This document shows, piece after piece, positions 47,301-51,515 of a stretch of 64,000 nt of DNA. The DNA is from Treponema sp. (GTDB lineage Bacteria > Spirochaetota > Spirochaetia > Treponematales > Treponemataceae). A program made the translations under genes and the position numbers. The notes beneath the pieces were generated by a model. It was not told where the DNA came from. It was given only the letters and a program-made list of their open reading frames with translations, and searched no databases. Where the stretch lies: the NCBI GenBank assembly GCA_024402635.1, contig JAKSTJ010000005.1, positions 1-64,000 of the forward strand, in the 5' to 3' direction. Position 1 is the first letter of the stretch, and the number at the start of each line of letters is the position of its first letter.

Positions 47301-50119
47301 GTTTTGCCATTTTTATGAGTTAAACTGGCAGTTTTAAGATTTTTTGCAGTTAAAGTTCCTTTATTAATAAAAGTAACCATACTTACAATTTCTGCATCAT
47401 CTTTAAATTCAATATCAAGAATTGTATCTCTGTTTGTATCATTAACAGTATTTGTGAAATTTATGATTTTTATTTTATTGTCAAAAACTGCATTAGTACT
47501 TGCCGCAAGTTCCAGAGAATTAATTGTCATTTCATTTACGAATTCAACCGAACCGTAAAGAACAGAAACTCTTTCATAAGTGGCACCAGTTTTTCCTGTA
47601 AAAATCTGATTAGTACTCCACATTGGAAGATTAATTTCACCTGTACAATTCCATTCACCTGCATCTGTAAAGTTTCCGTTTACAATAATTCGTTTTGAAC
47701 CATTTACAGTTCCAGGTGCAGAGTTTGTAAAATCAGTTGAAGAAAGACATTCTTTTGAAATATTTAAGGTTCCATTATTAATAAAGTTTCCTTTTACTTC
47801 AAAAGAATTACAATTAAGAGTTAATTCTCCGTTATTTGTAAAATCTCCTTCAATAACAATTTTATCACCTTCAAGAGAAATTACAGAATCAGAAGAAGTT
47901 GAAACATTATCTTCAAAAGTAAGAGTTTTTCCATTGGCTACAGTAATTGAACCGTCTAAAGCTAATTCAGTTTCATTTTGAATTGCAGCATCACCATTAA
48001 AACTTAAATCTCCGGAAAGAAGATTTGTTTTTAAAGTACCAATTGAAGCATCACCATTAAAATTAACCTGACCTTCATTGTTCCATTGAACATCAACAAT
48101 TCCAGCAGAAAGAGGATTAACCCCAGTAAAGTTTACAACTGAAGATGGAGTTGAAGAATTATTGATTATGATTTCTTTATAATTTGATGAAGCTGATGGC
48201 TGGAAATTCTGTCCACCAGTTTTTTTACCATTAAGAGTAATTGTTTTATCAGGATCAAAAGTTCCAGTATCAGTAAAATTGCCGGAAACAATAATATCAT
48301 CACCTAAGGTAAGAGTATTTGTAACAAACAAATCCCCTGTAAAATTGAAAACTCCAGTATTATTAAATACATTTCCAGAAATTGTAACCGGTCCTATAGT
48401 CATTGATTGAGTAGTTGTACCATCGCTAATATTCTTAAATGAACTTGGAATATTAGTTACATTTCCATTGAAATTAATTGGACCATTATTAGAATAATGA
48501 ACACCTAAAGTATTGATATAAATATTATTTTCAAATGTTATTTTTGCACCAGAATTACTTTTTACAATCTGAAGATCATATTGCTCTCCATCAACTGCAA
48601 AAAAGGATGAAGTATTATTTGACCAGTTATTAAAGAGAACATTTGAAGATACAGTTCCGCTTTTATGATTAAAAGTTCTATAAAATCTTAAAACTGCAGG
48701 AGAGGAAGCTGTAATGTCACCAGAAACTTCAAGATTTCCAAATTCTTTGTTGCCATCAAGTTCAAGACCATTATTTGCAATAAATCGAGAATTGTCCTTA
48801 ATTGTATGAGTTCCTGCTAAAACAGCATGACCATCTACAGTTACTACAGAACCATTAAAACCTGAAAGTTCTGCTCCAGATTCAAGAGTAAAATCACCGG
48901 TAGAATTCAGTTTTCCAGTGGTTCCTAATGAAACAGTTGCGCCAGTTTTTATAGTACAATTGGCAGTTGAAAGAGTGTCAGATACAGTTAATATTCCTGA
49001 TTCAACAATTAAATTTCCAACAGAAGCATTTGTAACAGATCCACCGTTTACATAAAGAATACCAGTGCCAGAATAATTACCAAAATTAATTTCCTGTGGT
49101 GATCTTAATCTGAGTTCACCGTTATTTATAATAGTGCCGGAAGAATTTAATTCTGTTGCAATTTCAAATGATGAACCGGCAGCAATAGTCATTGAAGCAC
49201 CAGATTCCACAATTACTTCACCAACTAAACCAGAAATATTAATTACCGGATAATAAGCACAGCCACCAGGAATTTTTATTTTTGTAGCAGCTCCAAAATC
49301 TGGAACTTTAGACCAGTTGCTTAAATCACGACAGTCTGTATTGTTTCCAAGCCAGACAATATATTCATCTTCATCAAGAATAACGGAACCTTCACCAGTA
49401 GAATTAATATTACCATTACTTCCTGATGTATCTTTAATTACAATCTGAGCACCTGCAGAAACATCTGCATTAATATCACCATCACCTTTTACTTCATTCA
49501 AAGTTAATGAAGAACCTGTATCTCCAGTAATTGCCAAACCGCCGCCAGGATGAGTTCCTTCATCTTGACCTGTTATAACCTGATTACATGTAACAGTAAT
49601 ACCTGAACCTAAATTAAAAGGTCTGTTATCGGCAACTGTAGATAATGCAGCTTTTGCAGTTAAATCTATGGTTCCAATGTTTACATTTCCAGAAGAATAA
49701 CCGCCGCCTACTAAAAATGATATACCGCTGGAATTGATATAATAATCAGCACCTGGAATAACTTCACCAAGAACTAAATTCTTAGCATTTAAAGTTGTAT
49801 CTCTAAATATCAGTTCAAGAGGACTAGCTAATTTTGCAGTCTGATAAACAGCGTTAACATCAACATCAATATCAACTACAATCTGATTTACATTAAGAAT
49901 AACATCATCTGTATTTCCAGGAAGAACTGCAGCTGCAACATATGAAGCTTGTTCTTCATCATAAACCTGCCAGTTACCAAGAGTTGACCATAACTGACCG
50001 CCCCACCCTGTGTACTGGTATTTAGCAGCAGAGACATGAAAACACAATCCCATTAACACAAACAGGATTGCGCAAAATTTTCGAGAAAGAATTTTTAATG
50101 TCTTAAACAAACTGTTCAT
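23399..50119 (-). CDS. Giant secreted beta-strand-repeat surface protein (8906 aa)
   Basis: One uninterrupted 26.7-kb frame. Residues 1-31 form a Sec signal peptide (cleavage near HVSA). Residues about 32-7770 are Gly/Asn/Thr/Ser-rich short beta-strand repeats with phrases such as GTVTFENDVS and SGNNTF, as in filamentous adhesins with beta-helix folds. Seven W..NW segments occur: GWGGQLWSTLGNW (38-50), one near 251-270, and five long junction repeats with NWFxxxYWxGxxDxxWxxPxNWS near 1240, 2060, 2925, 3635 and 5400. Residues about 7770-8820 are non-repetitive with Ig-like stretches, and about 8820-8906 form a FlgD-like Ig domain (MTLDGSVI, FTWDGKNNAG, GMYFIRI). Likely a cell-surface adhesin or sheath-like fibre; how it crosses the outer membrane is unclear. 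No close function recognised. Confidence 0.85.
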   Translation of the reverse strand: MNSLFKTLKILSRKFCAILFVLMGLCFHVSAAKYQYTGWGGQLWSTLGNWQVYDEEQASYVAAAVLPGNTDDVILNVNQIVVDIDVDVNAVYQTAKLASPLELIFRDTTLNAKNLVLGEVIPGADYYINSSGISFLVGGGYSSGNVNIGTIDLTAKAALSTVADNRPFNLGSGITVTCNQVITGQDEGTHPGGGLAITGDTGSSLTLNEVKGDGDINADVSAGAQIVIKDTSGSNGNINSTGEGSVILDEDEYIVWLGNNTDCRDLSNWSKVPDFGAATKIKIPGGCAYYPVINISGLVGEVIVESGASMTIAAGSSFEIATELNSSGTIINNGELRLRSPQEINFGNYSGTGILYVNGGSVTNASVGNLIVESGILTVSDTLSTANCTIKTGATVSLGTTGKLNSTGDFTLESGAELSGFNGSVVTVDGHAVLAGTHTIKDNSRFIANNGLELDGNKEFGNLEVSGDITASSPAVLRFYRTFNHKSGTVSSNVLFNNWSNNTSSFFAVDGEQYDLQIVKSNSGAKITFENNIYINTLGVHYSNNGPINFNGNVTNIPSSFKNISDGTTTQSMTIGPVTISGNVFNNTGVFNFTGDLFVTNTLTLGDDIIVSGNFTDTGTFDPDKTITLNGKKTGGQNFQPSASSNYKEIIINNSSTPSSVVNFTGVNPLSAGIVDVQWNNEGQVNFNGDASIGTLKTNLLSGDLSFNGDAAIQNETELALDGSITVANGKTLTFEDNVSTSSDSVISLEGDKIVIEGDFTNNGELTLNCNSFEVKGNFINNGTLNISKECLSSTDFTNSAPGTVNGSKRIIVNGNFTDAGEWNCTGEINLPMWSTNQIFTGKTGATYERVSVLYGSVEFVNEMTINSLELAASTNAVFDNKIKIINFTNTVNDTNRDTILDIEFKDDAEIVSMVTFINKGTLTAKNLKTASLTHKNGKTIVDGTWICDALTLGETEVTENGTINASGTQTFEALENNGVVNGNDFPFVVNQDYSGNGKLTASTGKSTFKGNVDLSTGTFLANGGTVSFAGSGKTLSVNDGTTFFNNVEIASGASINTTGSFTVAGNWTSLNDNGFTASAGTIIFAKNNAEIGGNNTFFDVEISGPSATLSGNNTINTLDINGTNVVISGENTIETLNINTDGAVVIFENANQIKNFNINAKNVTVKFASDVKQIIENITSYGEEGFENTLTKYGTGNWQIKLTNKPEDSSFVYTNIEYSDSETSLTHLWPDSVKESVENSTSNWFNYKYFWFGEEDLDWNNPANWSATSTYVALDYVPSVTNGLSEIVIQDSKNILTLNSGIKVKSITVNENQTVDFANQSIELESLSNNGKIRLQGNETITVLKVNGYSQSAGSTVEFYGSVPLSLPLGTDYSNLIFTETASGSINDSLIVSGTTKISSTGSLIFNGSNDFADEIILADAGSISIKAISDLSFADGASAANLTVDSGTKKVSFAGTSDFSGKLTITKAAQVSFEKTAVIAEYEVVQAESSVFNKSATIGTLTNNANSGNYTFNENSEINSDTVFLTEGVITVRNAGELTLMINGYVTANSSDLTFAGKYIKCSGDFINSGTLTQNANNLVPTGEFTNNGIFAGTGDVTPENNFVDNGTWTNSGNIMFLNPTVNHNFTGNESTVYESVMFLQGQTYTVTNNLKAKKISSSVGKNLVFKGTVSIEDFTSENAGSVTNITFEKAAEIQNDAEMLTEGTVTFEDDFTSANYTHETGKTIFKGSVNGTSLTLADTDVISPAEITTTGSQSYGNVTNSGTINAGSSVLINGTYTDTSTGKLNGGSGNITISDAVVSSGSISGGSGNLTFNKTVTASGEFETSTSNTIFADNVSLSGSNISINGRTIFAGNSNLSVPDGIEFKDVVINEGKSLATSNNLVVSGSSWDNKGSFTASSSSEISFTDNNVTVSGNNTFVTVNVSGTAADFTGNNNISTVNVSGTSVTFDGKNTISEFNKNSSGTVNFADNNTIGNFNLNNSGILAEFGNGSVQTITNLKSLGAAGNENELTSSGKWKITLSNIPLEDDFKYTKIGNSDSTTDIVHNWGDSVTESPKGSTTNWFNYKYYWIGRVDSSWNTPGNWSGSSSGTPALSYIPSKTSGLSEIVILDSSNNELKLSDSVNIKDLTVNANQSVDFGNFDVTVQTLSNKGKIKLEGSQNIVISETDGFVQTSDSIVQYYGTDLADLVLGQNYENLEFAPASTGTITTDLVVSGKTEIASSGTINLSGNNEFTGNVILKNAGNVTINSNSSISFENGSKASSVSISAGTNNVTFTGSIQTDVLELVSSGKTDFNGAASIGTFTDYSASGNINFNGGGTISNSTSFATTGIVTFGNETSDSFDFGSNNIVHIAGKTVINGTLSSGNITISLAEINGTVNSSGNVILKGDVNVAAPSEIIANQIEVQNGDNVTVSGKSLDLTVSSRLLNNGTLTTSGDTTSVSNRFENKGIYTAENQLEVKSFVAYADSTAEFKKAVTCSEKLDVKADGTVIVKDDLSVATSIGNAGTLQNDGNISVGKDFTTSDSVTGTGNLSVKGNFTDTGIWTNTGKILLNGTTAQIFTAGTSSYKEIDSEKSGALTFVNDLSAETVKLNSCDNVTFSNKAVLTTLLNPDEAGDITFADDVSITNNVEFKTTGTVTAKNLNSANLTHSSGKTVVDGNWNTITLSLSEVEITGSGNLIPSGTVLISGDFTSAGQFTGGTESNTFEGNVSSSGNFTTTSGNTTYKKNLSLSGTISIEGNTIFAGNTNYSVPNGSIFKNVEIKSGSSAITNSNFEVSGTLWNNAGSFTGTGSEINFTNASVTINGNNTFGTVNFTKTNSNIAVNGTNSFADFNLNNPGTTVTFESGKTQTIANIKSYGADGNSNTLKASAGVKNNQGSWWKITLQNQPSGTDFIYTKIGFSDSTEDLTHDWGPTVDELTPGTTRNWFNRTFYWIGTTDTSWTNPSNWSSTESGVPVLTAYPPFNTGLSEIIIAKKAPNELILSSDIDVKSITVKSGTEINFADNSVKTGLLENNGKILLSGAKTVTRTSFIQSEDSIVEYTGDNLAALPLGAEYKNLIFAATSGGIVTNTLTVSGTTEIDCGNAIELNGKFSGDVILNSTGDVKLTSTSNISLAADGKANSLTVDGNVKLAGDITTVATQDYKKTVTASSDVIFKGTTVTFEGNISGTSDLTVDGKTNFTKALSVAGKNVDFKDSTASSGNLNFTSTGTVTFEKDVSLKDVTFATTNTVTFSDSAVTGNVTHTAGLTSINKDFTCGVLSLGDTLVTVTGEITATGNQTYGNLINNGIVNGNGSTLTVNGTYLDTVAAKLLGNTGAILIKGTVTSTGVISSVSGSLTFNDNVSSTGTFNGGSGTNTFKGTLTSSGNYNSSSGENHFEKDVDLSGTIAINGKVIFDGTTNLTVPDATLFKDVAISTGKTLTTDSNFTVGGGNWTNAGTFTAGGTSEITFTSASVTVSGANTFVTAKTTGTNVTFSGSNTIDTFENAVDSARITFSGNLNKIENFTVSGDSAVVQISGNNNDFANYTLSGNNSSASFTQNNKFTNLNFEGNGITAKFGAGKTQTVTNIISKGIVTNPNTLTTTSASPSKTNQATWWTITLANIPSEADFCWTNVEYSKSTTNLSHAWGDHVKEKVIDSTSNWFNYKYYWFGKTNTNWDTASNWSDSATYTTGLTYVPSKTSGLSEIYIADNDSHQLILDNEITVKSITVNAGQLLDLADENVTAKTITNNGTIRLDGSQTVTTDTNGFVQDNNSTVKYYGSTLGTLALGLTYKNLEFEAGSSGSIDALLKVSGNTEIYSTTSLTLSGDNQFTGTVKLEDSGVVILSGNNRFTGDVILANAGNTSIKSAAAINFAENASASSLTLEAGTNKVNFKGDTVIPDAGITKAGDLSFTGKLISAIQVSLGTCTTVTFNDTVTIESLSDNSASGNISFLNGGTINTDTIFATTGTVAFGNDSSDVFNIGAASPWKKLTHTAGSTKITGTLNASDILLKDAVINGTVNGNSITAGDVSNNVSVTGSVNTVATQSYKGAVTLNGALNGTDVTFEKNLTLPADSSVTGNVIFDGTAISVSGSKLSVTGDIENKGTLTSSNNIQLSGDFTNNGTYSLNKSLEITGSGKKLINNSTKTVTMGTGSSVTADISNEGAFVQNGTISVTGDFENKNTGSLEINGTSILNGSLVTSGSVSGVANSVIHIKEDLTDTGAPDSWTVVKAIFDGTVNQTVKPNSFSKYPEIQVNKDSGTFEVNTDNLTTAKLNLVKGQGISFNSEVNADSYSDTTAAGNITFNENVSVIDAAAFVTSGTVTLAQNKTLSGKSVSIVKQLVTAGNITATNGNVTLNEVSVNCSDDSTVEIKGKRIELNKDVLPTSDLTQNLTLTCLSDGILVKGSVGSNTAPEHRFKLLTINGENQDITFDANVKVYAEEILVKSKNVKFSDYVVSEKVTLDVVDTISINGLESKEMEIMPTPNKVEFSRLVKLTNDDLIIDYNAVIAGDTVFDISGYISLESVNGKLNDSTAKVHTLEMTAGNGIRLQNTPASIGETKALKKIIINSDTAIYSAYEINSSELNFASTPELKTNPAGSAFVLSLNGNLVNDGTLTQNAELVVNGNVTNNASKVFNANKNVSLTGNFVDSAKWIGADNTKLIFTGSTAQTLSTRTESTYFEIEMNQKTGGTLTALASGQTFEVNKLSVASSNSGSALVINPEVTIGSFTDDADGSETVTFNNNATIKSNTDFTTTGEVKFAGNKTFNFNDGSNDVSVIHTNGKTTVTGTFNAKDITLGDSSITSTTAVDVNSSGMVNLGTSVIFGTIDASTSATFGKITSLNGTITSPDVIFTDDIVLAANSTVNSSTLTDFNGADIDVTGSKVLTINGDTVNSNVLKNSSEIRITENLENNGSLTNNSSGKIIVSKTVKNNTGKTITNNGNGTVANSIESDGNFTNNGTVTGSGNFTFKSDFDDEGIWTSTGTLNLTDTNNQSFTPNENASSLPYALIYINKNASSEVEFTTGRLLKAAKVQIVTNGKTNFNGPVEINNFADSSAAGQIVFADGGQIKTALNLLTTSKVTIGDSSVGSADDTFTVGTTAPYLDFTHTSGDTEISADLICGNLNLKNTLVSADGNILASGTQNYANLENNGIVTGNSNSMIISGNYTGDSGSSGKLIASLSTTFKGNVDLSKTNFVHSTGTVYFGGTTAQTLSTRSDKTTTFNNIVVNAGANLSTSSDFNVDNDWTNNGTFKSTAPSEIVFTGNTDGSNLISGANTFATVTTTKESGSVKVANKNTFGTFNGRGNNSVIEFADENTFGNFSVQGENITVKFAANKVQTITNSLESVGAAGDGKSNLLTTNASSPSVTNKATWWKINIPVAKVPVEEDSSFKFTKVEYSDSVNDISHDWGGTVSEGTPASTNNWFIRKFYWYGKGDSSSWFDPDNWSSKSDTYKAASFYPPFDTGLSEIYIKDNDSGILKLDSSETGPIDVYLIEVDSGKSLDLGNQNVTVRSTITNNGRIRLEGTQTILTNRITSGAAADSGISNNAGSVVEYYGNASSVQMGQRYANLEFTENATGTITKALTISETSLFNNDNSKPLTLSGANRFTGKVTIGKTAETGDLVINSTSDFTVTANSANGARAKSLNLTATGKTVTFEGKILTTDDLTISTSKTSGSVTIADSVNAGGNITITTKDLVADSSVTTANNLKLSGSTSAITGAVTATGTIDITETVSSDFRSTIDADDTITIDAQALTADSTVTTKQNLVIKGATSTITGAVTADKDIIITSSTLADFQSDVISTTGSLKVTGNSKLKGDVTTATSQTYTGSVSLANDVTLSASEISIGGKVSETYDLNVLITDASKKITFNGEINKINNLTVTGNADFIKAVNTDNLSVSKNTLFNAAVNSKDVLIEENATINNNVTATDLVIKGNADFTYNSVLNTVNASFESNLTGSGKAISFVNTSVIFGDDATTDEVKDLVSITITQNDTTTRTVNCDNAIVSSDINWIFNGTGNGTVNFIPDSPAKAEQSEFGNITVNKAGNLEIGENDLTQKTSGSVKNFTITKGNVTTGTQKVILGNLSVENGGEFHQVGKNVSENSVYAMTNEGIISWDENEETGSLAINGIVGGTKASNIAYHKKDVTLNANNTLSGIFWDLIIPNGITVTNSALIRVRRNFTIENGGKYIHNGKPLVSGNSTLADDYYNTLLSADSGNITDNNGTKCNLGNVTINAAAITKTAKTDLLFQTLNVTKDTIFDTATNNVKLEALGNVTNAGNIKTSNSFKIGGALKDTGTFTETDDSVIILNGTVTQNVTAGTTVYNKIEVTKTTGNVLVSTGIKAKEVVLTDSNDFTVTGNAEFATFTVTDAANVSLNSSFTSTDTTISLAKDVTVTGTSTVKNFSVNKTSNVTFVDEVTIDNYTDTALSGNESFLNGGTIKTATTFLTTGLLKINDAQADEFTFGTDKGDRATWQNVVHTAGDTEIHGTVNAANMDFAKVTTGSGTETVTINGADIHTTGTVSSTNLVINNHDLQMDDAFTASGNVTIDCAKKVWFKNSVTNTGNLTINTEDAEFDNTLTSKVVVIDNSGLLSFVDVTSSTDTANYDINVTSLTQNSSAATGTVKIAGDIKADQNVSFDSPVTLTGNVKITTGTTATFQKAVDANTNGTESFELSSSGNITFEDSIGDSAKPSSIKITASGKTVQLKKNISTTGTLTNTSANLTVTGNTFAGGNINCTESAKTEFTGTVIGSKNLTVISPVSIFNEDVEMADAINVTSTTSAEFKDNVTSGAASTITVISPNAKTTGAEDTVISGKNLVVTGTLNQTKDTADKKTTYKLPVSVSDDLNIVKGIAIFEKTLDVTDDVNNFSDSQMTVTLTTTSDDFINSGIVTLNGKATTNDFTNSGTVTLNGTDNIINSITNNNGTYNIEGTTTVTTFIKNEIPAEINIDAETKAGTDVTNKGTINSSANVTVENDVNNSGSINTTADWIIKHTMTTSGNVDANADVYIAQDLTDTGNWNENYGRIIFNGTGNQIFAPNSSTKYNEVIADQGTTGTLEIKPDFLCHLFTVKENNKTVIDGKLTANASGDIVTINKTATTEIQGAVDVETFNVVESDDTTFVDSVIIWKFNDASTAGNITFQNGSGKSSQIKTSTTFLTTGLLKINDAQADEFTFGTDKGDRATWQNVVHTAGDTEIHGTVNAANMDFAKVTTGSGTETVTINGADIHTTGTVSSTNLVINNHDLQMDDAFTASGNVTIDGNELNFNSSFVSENADIDAADNITFAGTVNTAAAEIDCTKKVWFKNSVTNTGNLTINTEDAEFDDTLTSKVVVIDNTGLLSFADVTSSTDTADYDINVTSFTQNSTAATGTVTIAGDIKAATFVSFESPVTLTGNVKTETETGTTTFKNTINGSSNNFEVLSNDDALFNADVHHINQFNITGQGNITFDESVSNIADFTLNGAKQIILGSDVSETDELNTIKNLIIQVEDKLIFNSELIAVENLDITANSTVDFKDESEITGSAEITNKALLKTADGKAFVFGNSFVQNGEGDTMIGGTFKSSAASSTANFATDLYIFGSDTNPTEFTAGPNGSITVEKDLMIAADSSRPVAVNSNTNTSVNATNIVLYSGDLTVSNKVNTKDDEGDLILLGPSYSTKDPETQIAVEFAYNQLRPSDYKYTPFATRTTFPDSSAMPVAPGFGGKITFTSGATLHSGQNFYANGIVLTGANWNLDIKQNSDSTICFAEAYNSTIDHSTVRCWQNSSADGSKAQVAAEDCTDGGNNKNWDFDEFEIVQVFTVRDNVVRVELNNPVRNLRGEINGRSSIADIETIAPVFGQMMDQFTYEAETKKDSYIKIYADVDLTCEITGDITEKQITTDSEGNSVELMTSYDDSGKTVYFFYMEAPSSWNTDATGSYAGQDSSTDRNGNHRANAKPYIDVPRASAAKGNYIITDIWGKRLRHYNNSGDAGDDYKVFTDVYDSTGPVLISVKTGQEKHNNWNSVAASQKKYDSHNFIEFRYSEFVNFGTIGETSADKIWIPADETERAAKAGNFENGNENVKVTDKFGALQNDDISLEGTLSFAGLGTIEKGLIYTGTQGSKDKYVNSLYRPDKYSLRLSIAGYVNEIKTDSGITFNNWEGYIEKAELPSGKVEMLQKSADLIDETVNFRVIHTNPLVTDCAVKLDGTTPLYNKQELYNIGQRQLDVDSTSSQLKYGATTYSGIYGEWDIYEPEIAPFHRAGLLDAERYYETLGTNGYESSSVLDAVEFHVLDNKSGSAITATGKEAWWITGKGWCYFDSAISSHELLSDDSYCADNNFGGSRPFNTTAGGAPSSDRTSGGLRYCTYYNQATKFSYGLGNTSDVVADKPFANRNILSGGTAPIFVGSSDVRNPIPETLDNVYIKVPLPVRNLAFDTTFKLAYDDTTSYITDLAGNRLRAIESGSGGSIDQTPPDFDFIVAPVGKDEMYIVFAKQLTKQIMYGDGATHTSLGPIPESFEEIIPYCFDIGKITGGVYAANNTAESLRIKVDSPAQWLDERSNSDYTGIKLKLTRNVTLEDVENLYIRLTYANNNDDGQSFGKYNQKSYDPFTNVGGQLVTFIQDYSNIYMQMYKTHSISDFAVNVVLPDYAYDPTMINNDDPDAFIMNGVYEDGSWAVHDWNEEQVNFGSLEHGKPVVIVSNITDGTEENANLPVEVKMFISDNPDPDSVSTRYNKDVNASARVWLPSPKELAKLAPVTNGNFKTLMGDWKADKKDGIIFNITDSSIYNSWATGNQVSYLFGLMKDSDNPVTIVHTPFLNVDTLTYTMDDTAPLYALRLKDNKDITSFDLWSFKVKTVPLQRGGVTILNNVINPLNGEKTVIKMDTKTEGKVNIMVMTLDGSVITYLNKGTLKAGETYFTWDGKNNAGSICARGMYFIRIMGNGIDETRKVMIVK
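28061..28747 (-). repeat. Recent internal duplication in giant gene, long copy
   Basis: Pairs with 30302-30877. From 28441 to about 28737 the two copies differ by a single base (A or G in GCAA[A/G]CCTG). This copy carries an additional 111 bases at 28310-28420 (37 codons). It encodes about residues 7125-7350. Confidence 0.9.
30302..30877 (-). repeat. Recent internal duplication in giant gene, short copy
   Basis: Pairs with 28061-28747 and lacks exactly 37 codons present there. The join is GNVTID-CAKKVW, against GNVTID-(37 residues)-CTKKVW in the other copy. It encodes about residues 6414-6606. Confidence 0.9.
33605..46540 (-). repeat. Five junction repeats of about 450-475 bp in giant gene
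   Basis: Located at about 46090-46540, 43625-44080, 41045-41490, 38900-39350 and 33605-34080. Each encodes WxIxLxNxP..DFxYTxIxYSDS, HxW, a STNWF block, YWxGxxDxxWxxPxNWS, then TSGLSEI and SITV, ending NNGxIxLxG. The NWF anchors are 2457, 2586, 2139 and 5283 bases apart, all multiples of three, so they mark large modules; the last spacing is about double the others. Confidence 0.85.
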
Positions 50120-50234
50120 CTACTCTGCCTGTAAAACAACTGAAAATACTTTTAGTTATTATTTTACTTTTTTAATATCGGCGGAAAAGAAAACACTTTT
50201 TATATTTTTTTGAATAAACCCACCCTTTTTTATT

Positions 50235-51329
50235 CTATTTTTTCAAAAAAGCAGCAAAAGGATTATATGTTTCCCCGTCATCATCCTGTTCTGCCATATA
50301 TTTAGAAGCTGTTTTATCCTGTTCAACAGAAGAAGCTGTCTGCAATGCAATTCGTTTTTTTTCGCCATCAACTTCTTTTACAACTACAGACATTTTCTGT
50401 CCAGGTTTATAAAGTTTTTTAAGATTTGTACTTGCACTTACATCTTCCAGTTCTGAAATATGAACAAGACCATCAATTCCTTTTCCAATATTTACAAACA
50501 ATCCAAAATCAGTAATTCTTGAAATTGTTCCATCAATCTTTGTTCCTTCTGGATAATCTTCTTCAGCAGTATCCCATGGATCAGCCATAAGAGCTTTTAA
50601 ACTTACAGAAACTTTTTCATTTTTCCAGTCAGCTTTAATAACCTTTACTTTAATTTCCTGACCTTCTTCCAGTACATCAGCAACATTTGAAATACGTTCC
50701 ATAGAAACTTCACTGATTGGTAACAAAGCTCTAAAACCATTAATATTTACAAATGCACCGAAACTCTGCAAAGATTCAACTTTAGCTTCAACAATTGTGC
50801 CTTCTTTAATTTCAGCAGCAATTTTTGCCATCTGAACATTGTATTCATTTTCACCAATTTTACGGTTAGAAACTAAAATGTTACGTCCTTCATTTTTATA
50901 TTCAGTAATGAGGAATGTAAGATTTTTTCCAACGTAAGCAGAAGGTTCTTCTTTATTCTTATAACCCATCTGTGAATATGGACAGAAAGCTCTTGTTGAA
51001 CCGATTTTTACTTCAAATCCACCTTTGATTTCAGATTCAACATGACCTTCTACAGGAATCTGATTTTTAAATGCGTTTTCAATCATTTCTTTATCAGCTT
51101 TACCACCAGCAATTTTTGTAGTAAAACGCATTTCACCATGAACTTCACCTGTAAAGAAAACTTTTATTTTATCCCCTTCCTTTACAGAAACATTTCCGTT
51201 TTCATCTGCAAGTTCAGCACGATCAACAACGCCTTCTGACTTTGCACTTAAATCAATAAAAATAGTTGAATCAGTTACAGCAACAACTGTTGTTTCAAAA
51301 GCCTGACCAATCTCAAATCTATTCTGCAT
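50235..51329 (-). CDS. S1 RNA-binding domain protein (ribosomal protein S1-like)
   Basis: A 364-residue protein with about four S1 (OB-fold) repeats: the best are GTIVEAKVESLQSFGAFVNI with GFRALLPISEVS, and GTISRITDFGLFVNIGKGID with GLVHISELED. It probably helps mRNA binding to the 30S subunit, like S1, although it is shorter than the usual six-domain S1. The ATG at 51329 (MQNRFEIG) is chosen over a TTG at 51353 because GGAGG lies 10 bases before it and inside the longer reading. The 115-base gap to the giant gene downstream (50120-50234) holds AT-rich sequence with no clear terminator for this gene. Confidence 0.85.
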   Translation of the reverse strand: MQNRFEIGQAFETTVVAVTDSTIFIDLSAKSEGVVDRAELADENGNVSVKEGDKIKVFFTGEVHGEMRFTTKIAGGKADKEMIENAFKNQIPVEGHVESEIKGGFEVKIGSTRAFCPYSQMGYKNKEEPSAYVGKNLTFLITEYKNEGRNILVSNRKIGENEYNVQMAKIAAEIKEGTIVEAKVESLQSFGAFVNINGFRALLPISEVSMERISNVADVLEEGQEIKVKVIKADWKNEKVSVSLKALMADPWDTAEEDYPEGTKIDGTISRITDFGLFVNIGKGIDGLVHISELEDVSASTNLKKLYKPGQKMSVVVKEVDGEKKRIALQTASSVEQDKTASKYMAEQDDDGETYNPFAAFLKK

Positions 51330-51339
51330 ATGTATAAAT

Positions 51340-51344
51340 CCTCC
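51340..51344 (-). promoter_or_regulatory. Shine-Dalgarno deciding the S1-protein start
   Basis: GGAGG on the minus strand, 10 bases before the ATG at 51329. It rules out the upstream TTG at 51353. Confidence 0.8.
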
Positions 51345-51368
51345 AGATATCAATTTATTCTATATAAT

Positions 51369-51377
51369 AGTATAACA
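51369..51377 (-). promoter_or_regulatory. Extended -10 promoter of the S1-protein gene
   Basis: TGTTATACT on the minus strand. It predicts transcription from about 51362 and a leader of about 33 bases that includes the Shine-Dalgarno. Confidence 0.5.
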
Positions 51378-51409
51378 ATTCAGATGAGAAAATTCCACCT
51401 AATTGAAGT

Positions 51410-51466
51410 TACCGTGCGGCAGATCATTCTTAATTTTTCATTTTATTTACTCTGTCCCATTTGTCA
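51410..51466. repeat. Remnant right end of the hairpin repeat element
   Basis: CGTGCGGCAGATCATTCTT followed by TTTACTCTGTCCCATTTGTCA matches the right end of the element at 55877-56004 (GTGGCAAATCATTCTT, then TTTAGTCTGTCCCATTTGTCA). The left part and both hairpins are missing. Confidence 0.7.
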
Positions 51467-51499
51467 GATTTTTTTTCTATGTAACTAGAACTTTCAGTT

Positions 51500-51508
51500 T
51501 GATATAAT
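51500..51508 (+). promoter_or_regulatory. Extended -10 promoter, likely leaderless
   Basis: TGATATAAT ends 7 bases before the ATG at 51516. No Shine-Dalgarno lies in between. Confidence 0.55.
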
Positions 51509-51515
51509 ATGAGTT

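Noticed and set aside
50205-50245. Terminator between the S1-protein and giant genes
   Set aside because: GAATAAA/TTTATTC can pair, but on the minus strand it is followed by A residues rather than T, and no plus-strand gene needs it.
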